The notes under the pieces are model-generated. The model was not told where the DNA came from. It saw only the letters and a program-made list of their open reading frames with translations, and made no database searches. A stretch of DNA of 64,000 nucleotides from positions 14,513,291 through 14,577,290 of the forward strand of contig CM055906.1 in NCBI GenBank assembly GCA_029582155.1, written 5' to 3'. This DNA is from Panopea generosa. Its lineage: Eukaryota; Mollusca; Bivalvia; Adapedonta; Hiatellidae. The translations under genes were made by a program, and so were the position numbers. This document shows positions 45,095-57,000 of this stretch, piece after piece. The first letter of the stretch is position 1, and each line of letters starts with the position of its first letter.

Positions 45095-48000
45095 ACTACT
45101 TTACACTTCATATGTCACACACACAGGTACTACCTTACACTCAATATGTCACACACACTGGTACTACCTTACACTCAATATGTCACACACACAGGTACTA
45201 CCTTACACTCAATATGTCACACACACAGAAGTACTACCTTATACTCTATATGTCACACACATGCACACATGCACACACACACACAAACACACACAGAAGT
45301 ACTACCTTACACTCCATTTGTCACACACACAGAAGAACTACCTTATACTCTATATGTCACACACATACAGGTGTCACATATGTTCAGATCACCCTGTTGG
45401 TTAGCTACGGTCAATTTAAGTTCAGAATTTCTACTCGCCAATATAGGGCCACTCTTATTATGATATAACGGATATATCTTCACATTACTCATTCCAACGA
45501 GCATTGACAGGGCTTGAGGAGTAGGCAGAGCTTAATAACAATTGGTTTCTTGTCTTATTTGTTACACAGGGTATCTGAAGAACAAATTCATAGGTAATTT
45601 TCACTTTTTACTCAATTCTCAGATCCTTTTAAATTCAAACAAAAATGAAATCTTTGAAAATATGTAATTATTAAAACTGTTTTTTATGATATATCTATGA
45701 TATGTATCAGAGCTAAATCCTGCGTTGCTAGGGAAACATTTAGCTAACTGTATGATTTTCATGTCTGGCCTTGTTGCAATCTAACTAATACTTCCATTTA
45801 TCTGTATATTTTAATCCAAATTTTTCTGGGTCAAGTTGAGCTGAAGATTTGTGCTGACTGATAAGTCAGATAACAGTGATAAACAATTAAATAGAACAAG
45901 CATCAATAGTATATAGAAGACATGGGTCAGTTACTAAGGGAGTTAGTTGGTTACTGTTATTGGACAGTACTTCACTGGCTTCCTGTGATAACTGTAATCA
46001 TGTCTCTGGTGTGTTGTGTACCCAGGAATGTCAGTCATGGACGGGTTAGGGGTCCAATGTTATTTGTGTGAATCTAGGAGGGAGAGCTAAGTGTATTCCA
46101 TTGGTTCAATTAATGTTTTTCTCCATTTTCACTGAAAAAGATACATTTTTAGATAGATATATGAAAAAATCCATGGGGTCCAGATCCCATGAACACCTCA
46201 ATAAATCCACCAATGTGTTAGAGTTGTTAGTTCAAATGTACGGGTAAATGTCTCACACCACTATTACATTTCACATAGGGCTCCATTGTAATATTTATGT
46301 CCAAAACACAAAGAAAAATCAACTCCTACACCTACGGCTAGTGTGAAACGATATTCTAAGAATAATAAAGTTTATTTACAAGTCCAATATACTATTTAAA
46401 CACAAGTTACACAGCCTAACATTTTAAGTTTCAACTCAAGATCGTCCCTAACCAATCTTCAAAACCAGGCTCTGGTGTTACTTTCTCATTCTCTTTATAT
46501 TGTCATCTCCCCAAACTGCTGCCTCTTTGTTTATTAGAGAGTCATGACTGGTGTGACCTTTTAAGATTGTCACTTCCCACTCTAATTTAATGTTAACATT
46601 CACATGTTACTTTATTTAGTTATACATGATAGATAATCTATGACCAACCATGGCAGTCTTGACCCTTAGTCATGACATAGACAGATGTCATCCTGACCAA
46701 AATTAATGCAGCATCCTTGTGTATTGTTTAAAACTCATACTTGTTACTACCCATGTCATTTAATCTTAAATTTTAGCTTTTACTATAATCCCACATGTCC
46801 CATGTCATATAAACATGTTAAGACGTGTTGTGTGTCCTTGATATTGTGCATATGATGACTTTTAGTCAGCATTTTCTTATTGGCTTATGATGAAATTCAT
46901 GATTTCATATTTAAGTTTATTTTTCTCTAACCCCTTTTATTCTTTTTAATATGTGATTCCATAAAATACTGTTAGAATACTGTTTACTTACTGTTAGAAT
47001 TTGCTCTGTACTATTGATTTGATCTCACACAATTTCATGTACATATGCACATGGTGAATGCGATGAGGATGAATTTATAATACAGATGTATTTATAACTT
47101 CCTATTTACATGTATAATGGGCATAATACATAACATACTCATATATAAAACATTCCAACAAGAAGTGTTATTTTTATTCATTAGCTAGGAGCCACTGTTC
47201 CTACTGACCAGACAGAAGGTCAGGCGGGCTGATCACGCTCTATATTGAAAATATAAATGGTATAATTATCCCTTTACTTCATATAGACGCTTACGTGCAC
47301 AAAATGACCTATTTATGTGTCGACAGGCCGTAAAACACCATTCATTCATTTATTCATTCATTCATTCATTCATATAGATGCCTTTTGACACCTCTAATAT
47401 AGAAGGCTTTAGAATTATTGGGTGCATTATGTTTATATTAACTGACAGAGTGGAAAACAGTGCAGGAAGTGTTCAGATTGCTCATTATGAGCAATCTGAA
47501 CTTTTCCTGCACTGTTTTCAAAGGCCTTCTGTGATTTGGTGCGGGAAAACGCGTATATATGAAGTAAAGGGATAAACAGTGAGCTCAGAGTTAACCAAAT
47601 GTAATTTATAATAAAATTATTGAGTTTCTGAAGTAAGCTCAGATTTTCTGTGTATCACTCTGGTTATAGGCAAGGACTAGTAAGCTCAGTCACTAACCCA
47701 TCTGTCACTATCATGCATTGATTGATATGTGACATTATGTCTCATTGTCATTCATCTCTCACTGTTCATTCAAGTTGGAAAGTTATCAGTTACTTATGGA
47801 GGTTACTAGTTAACCTTTTAGGATCTTAGGATTAAAGAGTGGTTTGGTTAACTGATCGTCTATTAGCCCTTGATGACATAAAGATAACACTAAAATATTT
47901 AAACAAACAATCACACTGGGTCAGTTTCCAGGCCAGAACCAATAATTAGAGTTGTTTTTATGACAGGGTAGGGAAACAAATGGGTAGAGCCTGGAATTGA

Positions 48001-51000
48001 ACTTGCAACTTCAGATGTGATTAACCAACCACCTTATCTGCTACACCATAACCCCACTTTGGTTAATTGTAGTTGTAATTTTTATTATGCAATGACAAGT
48101 ACTTTGTTGAAAATTATATGTTGTAATATGAACAAACCAATCTCATAACTTGACTTTAGGAAGTGTGAAGCTAAGGAGTGGAGTCAAATTACAGTGGCAT
48201 ACGATATACATTATTAAACTTATACGTATACAATATAAACCTACAGTTATAACTAACTTTCAAATGGGGTAACTTGATATAGCATGAAAATTTGATTCAA
48301 ACTATATTAACCACTTAACAATTTTAGCCTGCCTGCCTTGATAGTATCATCATCATTATCATCATCTGCATTGTCAGCATCAAGATTGTATTTTGTCAAC
48401 ATAATTACCATCATCATCATCATCATCATCTTTATCATCTTTATCATCCCCATCATCATATGTCATCAATGTACTTTTCACACTTGGGGATTATTCAGTG
48501 TTTTTTTCTCACATTTTGAAATTGGGGGTAATTAAATTCTCCCTCAATTAACGAGACTTTGATGTTAGGCAGATTGCAGAATTTTAAAGAACATTTCATT
48601 AAGGAAAATTTAATATATCAGGATTTTTTAAAATTTTGAAGTTTATTAAAAACATGAGGTGAAGATCTTCAAGCAGCATTTTAATGCTGGCTATTTTTAG
48701 AATGCCTATGGGGTTTACTTACTTCAATTTAAATATCAATTTTTATCATGTTTTGGTGGATTTGACATACCAAATCATTCAGATTTATTTATCAATGATG
48801 ATGAAATGCTTTTTTCCTGATGTACTCCCTTTAAAAATAGCATCAAAAATGCAAAATTAGATGGACATGGAAAACCCTGATATCAGAAAATAGTAAAATT
48901 GCCATATATATATATAGAGAGAGAAATAAGACATATCTTAATATACAATAATTAACCAAGATGCCTGGGTCCCAAAATTGGGAACTAGACAGTCATTTTG
49001 AGAATTTTTTGTCTAATTCCCCCCAGAATGTTCCCACAGTAAGTGCATATGTGATTATTTTATTGAAACCAATAACAGGAAAAACACTTGTTACAAGAAG
49101 TGTGTTATAAGGTTTCTGCTTGGTTAGATAAATTCACATGGTTGTTGTTGTTGTAGACTTAAGGCACGGTTTAGTAGACAACAACACTACTCTCTGATTG
49201 CTAAATGTGTAGTACAGAAGCAGAAAAAACATAACAAATGTTTGATCATAAACAGCTGTAAGTAAAGGATTGCAGTATGATAATCAGTATTTAACATAAT
49301 TTGATTCTAACAATAACGGACATCCTGGAGCGTCCAACTCGCAATGGTTCAATCCCCGACCGGGTCATACCAAAGACTTTAAAAAAGGTACTAGAAGCTT
49401 CCTCGCTTGATGCTCAGCATTTAGAGGAGAGTTCTAGGTCTGGTCTGCCCAGTGTCATTATAATGTGACTGGATGGGGTATCATACCATGTGTCTGCGGC
49501 ATGATACTCCAGTGTGACATCGCTTAGAATACTGTCTCAAGTAGACGCCGTCGCGATATGACTGAAAAATTGTTGAAAGCAACGCTTAACACCATACAAC
49601 CTGAAGAAGACTTGGAAAGGGCCGAAACTAGTTAATATTAAAACAATCAAAACAGTAGTTTATTCCATTGCCAAAACCTACCAATCTAAATAATGGACAT
49701 GGTTAGAGATTATGTATATTTCTTCTTCAGGAAGACAATCCCATTCCAGAACCAGGCCCTGGCCGTAAGTATGCAGAATTTAAAAAAAGCACCTTTTATA
49801 TAGCATCTAATTGTTAAATTATTATCTATGAAAGTTTTGTAAACATTTGTACTTGGTTTAGAGTGATATCGGGGTCTTCAACAGTAAATTGATCTGAATT
49901 ACTGTTTCAAAATGAGGTAATGGGTTTGAGTCCAACACAGTTTATGTGAGAAAGTTTGCTAGTAACTTGTGGAAGGATGGTGGAAACCTACACAGAATCA
50001 TTCTGAGATCTTTCTTAAACAATGAAACTGGATAACACATTATAACCTGTTATATGTTGAAAACCCCATATTGTCAATTTTACACTCAGCAGTAATGTCT
50101 GAGAATGCAAAACATAAAACCATAATTAGAAAGGTTTACTTCTATGAGATCCATAATCCAAAATTTCCACTTGATCTTAAGGTTAAAAGCCAAGGTCACA
50201 GAGGTCCGAATATAAGTACATTTTATAACATAATTGGCAACATTCATATTAGCGTACTCTATACAGACATCATCTATGGCTATGATGTTGTTTCAAGATT
50301 TATTTTACTTTTTACTGCTGAGGTTGTAAATTTAAGTCCAACTTGATCCAATCTTTATGTGATAAATTTGACAAGAACTTGCAAGAGAATGGTGGTGCTT
50401 CTCAGTTGCCTTCTTCGTGAGGTCTTCCTTCAATAAAGCTGAAATCCACATATAACCTGTAATGTGTTTAAAATGGCATTAAACCACATTAAAAATATTT
50501 TATTATATGAATGATTACTATATACCATTTTCATAATTATAGCTAACTTGTTCCCACTTCAAACAGAATGTAATAAAAATGTATGTTAAAGTATGGTTTT
50601 CTCCACAGAGGTTCAGCTGTCCATGCAACATGTTGGGATCTGTGGATCAGATGTTCACTACTGGCAGCACGGAGCTATTGGGGACTTCATCGTCAAGGCA
50701 CCGATGATCCTGGGACATGAGGCGGCTGGAATTGTCAGTAAACTTGGAGAAGGGGTCACATCCCTTAAACTAGGTATATTTGTGTTTGTTTATGCCAGAG
50801 CATGGCTACAGAGTTGGCTTACAGTCTAACTGTTGTCCATCTGTGATTTGCACGTCGCCAATGTGTAACAAATGTGCACAGTTTACAAAGCAGTGCATTC
50901 TTATATATTAAATGTGACAACTCACAGTGTTTATTAATCAGTTATTCTTTGCCATTGTTTGTATGGCCAATACTTTTCTGTTGACACTTCGAATATGAAC

Positions 51001-54000
51001 TGTGATGTCTAAGCCCTCGGCAGCATAAAAATGATGCTAAATATTTAAAAAAAAAAATTCTAGGTGTTTTCACTCAACTCTGATGTGTAAAATTCAGAGC
51101 TTATTGCTGATCTAATTAAAATGGATTCATTATCCAAAATGATGTTGATTTTATGTAAATGTCATACAGTGACTGCTAGATACTAAAGTAGTTATGCCTT
51201 ATCTAGTTTTTGGTACGGATGTGGGTCTAACACGCAACGCGTCTTCATGTCATGCTGATAAATTGAGCAAAGTTTTTTTGTTGAAATTTATCCATAGGTG
51301 TCAAAGTTACAAACAGGACACGAAATCTCAAACAGACTGAAAGTGTTGTCAAACAAAGTTAAAGTGTGACCTTGACCTTTGAAGTGGGAGTCTGAGTTTA
51401 CGCATGGCATGCCATCATGTTATGTTGATCATTTGTAGCAAGTATTTATAAAATCCATGTATGCATGACAAAGTTACAGGCCGGGCTCAAAGTCTCACAC
51501 AGTCAAAGTGTGACCTAAACCTTTGAGGTATGGGTGTGGGTCTTACGGGTGACATGTCATCATGTCATGCTGATGAATTGATTGTTTTTGAAATTTATCC
51601 ATAGGTGACAAAGTTACAGACCGGACAATTTGATAATAAATGAGCACTGTTCATGTAATATAAGTACATGGCTTATATAACATATTTTTGCTTCAGGTGA
51701 CCGTGTGGCTATAGAACCAGGTGTGCCATGTCGTAGATGTATGGATTGTAAGAAAGGTCGCTACAACCTTTGTCCGGACATGCAGTTTTGTGCCACACCC
51801 CCTGTACATGGCAATCTGGCTCGCTTTTATGTTCATGATGCAGATTTCTGTTTTAAGTAAGTTTTCTTTATTTTCATTATTTATTTTGGTTGAGATAAAT
51901 TTTAATTTTGATGTACATATATGATCTGTTGTACATTAGTAGAAAAAACTAAGCTATGGTTACTTGACACTGAAAAAGATCTATTAACATTTTTGTATTT
52001 GTAAGATTTATTTGATGCGAAAAGGAATAGCATGCCTGTATTGAGAAAAATAATGTTATATTGCTGTACATCATCATCTGCCTGTCTGTTTGTGCATTTG
52101 TCCGTCCAATCACTTGTATATCCTCCTGTAAAAATTTTGGTGTCTGCATAATTTTAAGTGAAAATGTATTTCACATACATCCACATCATGAAGAACGCTA
52201 TAATGTTCTTGTAGTTATCAGGTCATGTTCATTTTGATTCCAGTCTTGTAAATAAAGAAAGTCTGTTTCCTGGTGTGTGGTTTTTTGAGTGGCCATTGGG
52301 TTAATCATGATGTAGTGAGTGATATTGCACATCTCTAACGAACCTTTTAATGATTTTTTATTTTGCATCTCTCCTGTTATGGACAGCAGATCGGATATCC
52401 AAATAATAAAAAAAGCTGTCCTTCCACGCCTTATATAATCACGCTAGCCATGATTGAACACGCGATCTCTAGCATAATCAGCCAACACTCTATCCACTGC
52501 ACCAGACTAAGTGTCCTCTCTTGCAGTATCTTAATGTTATTGGTACACCATCAGCATTTCATTCATTTTCTTGTCCCACTTTATCGGCTCCAGATATTTT
52601 TGGATTCTCACAATCTGTTTATAAGACTTTATGAGAACTATTGAGTTTATCCGAGTCCCTAACATCTCCCAATTTAGATCTATTATACCCTAATGTAAAA
52701 GCAGGGAATTCTCTGTCTGTCCAACAGTTCAAATTACACTGGATAATAGGTTTAGGAAATTGTCACATGGTTCATCTGATAATGAGCAACTGACCAATCA
52801 GCGTGCACGTTTGTCACAGCTGCTTACAGCCTAGTTAAATATTTCTTTTATAAAAGTATAACAATTACAACTAAAACCTGTCTTAGATAGTCATATAAGG
52901 GACCTCTCAAGTCATGTGACTGCCTGTTAGAGGTTGGTGTACCTTAAAATTGGACACTTATGCAAACATGTATTTTTTACATGTATGATGTATGTGTATA
53001 TACACCAGTACATGAACATGTACTCACCAGTACATGAACATGTACTATACATTTTGTACATGTTGAAGCTATTTAAATCAATTACAAAATATATTCTTTA
53101 TATATATCAAGTTTGATTATTTGCAATTCTGCAAAATAAAATAGTAATGAAATAAAAATAACAAATATTGAACATTTTTATGAGTATTTAAATATTTTTA
53201 AGTACCAGTGAAGATTTTGTTTTTCTTGTACCTTGGTAAAAATAGACTTCCTTTATGATAACCTCTCTGGTTATTAAAGTGGTCATCTTGTTTTTCAAGG
53301 TCAATGGCAAGACTTAGCATAATAAAAATTATGACACTGAATATATTTTATAACCCTTAATCATTTAAATACAGATTGCCTGACCATGTTAGTACAGAGG
53401 AAGGAGCTCTTCTGGAGCCCCTGTCTGTAGGGGTTCATGCGTGTCGCAGAGCAGGGGTCACACTGGGCAGCAAGGTTCTCATCTGTGGGGCAGGTAATAC
53501 ATCTTCTTTAACATTGACATTGCAGTGACTGTGTCCCTTTAAGATTAAAATTTATATCATTTGCTTATAATTAAAAACTACGTATATCTGTAATGGAATC
53601 CTAATTGAAATCTATTATGTAGTGAATAAATGGATCCCTTTTTTGGAGACTGAATTTAATAATAAAGTTGAAATTAACAATTGCATAACCATTACCTTTA
53701 TATTTTGAGCTGTAACGGATAACTTAAGATAATGATACATGTAGGTAACAAGAATTTGAATAATATCGTTGTTATACACTGTTATACGCATAACTGTAAT
53801 ATTTTCAAAAAATTTTCACAAATCGTTTGCTTCATTAATGAATGTTTGTAGGTTTGTAGAACATCATATAGGTACTTCAGAATTCACTAAAAATCATTTG
53901 AATATTGTGAAAGCTACATAATTTTGTAATATTGTCTTTCTTACAGGTCCTATAGGTTTGGTTAATCTGCTGACCGCAAAAGCATGCGGTGCCTCACAAG

Positions 54001-57000
54001 TTTGTATTACAGGTGAGTGGGTGTGGTTAGGTGAAGGGATATTAGTTTTAATTACAGGTAAGTGGGTGTGGTAAGGTGAAGGGATATATGTTTGTATTAC
54101 AGGTGAGTGGGTGTGGTTAGGTGAAAAGATATGGGGAGGAATGTGGGTTGAGCAGTTGGTGAGTAGGATCAAGGATTTGTACAGAAGGATAGGAAATTTG
54201 CATTTCTCTACTAAATGTTGATAAAATAGCATGGAATCAATTAATATTTTGACAAATTATTCATTAACAGTTCACTTATGTTTTAAACATGTAAAATGAT
54301 CTTCAATTAAAAGCAATTTTGAGTATTTTTCTTTTTAGTCAGTGTATACAAATTTTGTAATTATAATTATGTACTTCACCAATTTTAAACACAATTTGCT
54401 CAGAGTGGTCTCATTTTCTAGAGAATTCCATAGTGCTGAGTAGGATTTTTTAGAAATTACATACATTGAAAATGAGGTTTTGCATGACAATGGAAGCATT
54501 CATAAAATCTCAATGACTTGCCTTTCCTTCTCTAGGTAAGTCCGTGGTAGGTCTCACTCTTAACCTTTTACTCCATAGATACGTGTTTTCCCGCTCCAAT
54601 CACAGAAGTCCTTTGAAAACAGTGCAGGAAGAGTTCAGATTGCTCGTTACAAGCAATCTGAACACTTCCTGCATTGTTTTCCACTCTGTCAGATAATATA
54701 AACATAATTAACCCATTGCTGATACTGGTGAATTAATGCTTTCAGTATTAGAGGTATCCAAAGGCGTCTATATGAAGTAAAGGGTTAATAGGAGTTTACA
54801 TTTAAATGGTTTATATATAATCTGTTAAGTCGTTGAACACATTTTCATTTCACTTTTAGCTTTATTTTCAAAAAATATGGGAAGCTGTATATTGTACTCA
54901 CCACAGTGTTGGCATTTGATTATTGTTTATTTTGTTATCAAGCTTATATCTCAGAAACTACTAACTTTATACTATTGAAACTTCACATAAAGATTACTAC
55001 CAAAACAAAGACTCGAGGGATAACTCTGTTTTACAAATAATCCAAATTATAGCTCCTTGTATTTGGTGAAGATTTTTAACAATTCTACTAGTCATATACT
55101 ATTATATCATGGAATTATATAGAGAAGGAAAGGCATCTGATTGATATTTTGTGAACACTCACATGTTCATGCAAAATCTCGCAATATCTAGTTATCCAAT
55201 AACTTAACTTCATCTCAGGAACACAAATCAAATTCTTGCATAGAAATTCTCATCAGAATAATACCACTCCCAGCGGTTTGTGTTTGAAATTGTTGAAGTA
55301 CTTCCATTTACAAAATTTGTATTCTGCAGCTAAAATAACAACAAAATACGAAAGATTATTTCCCACATAATTAATCCTTCATGTGCTATTTTATCACCAT
55401 TTAGTCAATAGATTCAGGTTTCCTATTCTTATATATATAAGGTATAAACCAACCATTGATTTTTGTTCTTTATTCTATAGTAAATAATAAAAGTTTAAAG
55501 ACTTGTCATACATTGAGAGACCCAAATGAAAGAAGTGAATGTCTGCACTACCGAAATATGATGAGAAAAATAGGGGTCATGTGTCGTATTATAAGAGACT
55601 TTTTCTTTTAAATTCACAATTCAAATATGACATTGCTTTCAAAATGTTCAAAATACATCAATGATGCCATTTAAATAAAAAAATGAGCATTAAAATAAGG
55701 AAAATGCATTTTTAAAGAAGAAGAAACAAGGATTATTTATAACCGTCATTATGTGACTACCGTACGGAAGCACTTCCTTTTTCCAATGGTGGTACTATGC
55801 CTATAGGACCTTGTATAATAGCAATGAATAAAGTGACTATTTCCATTCCTGTATAACAGGAGAATGAGGTGACAGAATTACTAGTAACAATACAGTATAT
55901 TCAATTTTACCATCATTTGGATTTTCCAGAGGCAAAACTTAAAAGTGTCCTTTTCTGATATTGAGATTGATATTCAAAGATGTTTGAAGTTGTGTTTCAA
56001 CATCATTAATTTTATATGAAAACACATTAATAATTTTAAAAGATATTATATTTTCTTAGATTTGGATCAAAACAGACTTGACATGGCAAAGAAACTTGGT
56101 GCAGATTTCCCTTTAAAGGTCACATCGAAAGATCCAAAGGAGATGGCACAGAAAATAGAGGAATGTTTCGGTGAAAAGCCTGATACTACCATTGAGTGTA
56201 GTGGAGCGCCACCTAGTGTTAGAACTGCAATATTTGTAAGTTATTTAGCAGGGTTTGGATATGTTATGTGACTAGTCAGTATTGTGTTTTTGAAAAAGAA
56301 AATGAAATGTCTAATATGGTAACCAATAAGTTTATTAAATAAATATAAGCATCTCTTTCTCTCTTTCTCTCTCTCTCTCTCATGAAAATGTTGCCTTTGA
56401 TATGTTTCAGGCGACACGATCAGGTGGTTGCGTAGTCCTTGTTGGCCTGGGGCCTTCTGATGTTAACCTGCCCATAGTTGATGCAGCTGTTAGAGAGGTA
56501 GACATTCGAGGAATATTCCGCTATGTCAACTGTTACCCCACAGCTCTTGCCATGATTGCCTCAGGTATACGCGTATATTGCATAAGTACAACATTTTTGT
56601 TTGTGAGAAAAAGGTTGAGTTTAAGAAAAAAATACCTTTGTGAAAAATGCAAATTGTTCGTCTTCTTGAAATTCATTTACACTTCTGTTACTTTTATTAC
56701 CTTAAAAAAGGCTGACGGGGTTTATGAATATTTATAAAAGTTACGTCCCTTTAATCAGTGTGTTATAGGCATACGTCGGTGAATCTTCAGAAATATTTCA
56801 CTTCCATCAACAGGACCCAAGGAGACAAATGGAATAATTTGGTTTTGATTTAAGATCACATTATAGCCCCTTTAGTATTAGCAAATTTGGCTAAGGTTTT
56901 ACAGTAAACTTATAGTCCCTTTACTACCAGTAGTCACACATCAGTGAAGTATCACTGTTAACACTACCATTAGATAACTCTGATTTAGACAGAATGTTTG

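Larger units (their letters stand above)
42865..49730 (+). other. SORD intron 1, 6.9 kb
   Basis: Contains SINE-C and SINE-B copies, a MITE3 arm near 43670-43880, a CA-rich minisatellite, MITE1 copy 3, a repeat at 47740-48055, an ATC microsatellite, a MITE3 arm near 48660-48810 and SINE-D. The stretch 45470-47260 is AT-rich with nothing recognised. Confidence 0.8.

Noticed and set aside
44874-45468. Three overlapping histidine/threonine-rich frames
   Set aside because: All three frames of the same CA-rich minisatellite are open, which is expected from CA repeats lacking stop codons.
56402-56737. SORD exon 8 extended to the stop near 56737
   Set aside because: Residues after GATA at 56565 do not match sorbitol dehydrogenase, and a normal donor plus exon 9 restore the family C-terminus.
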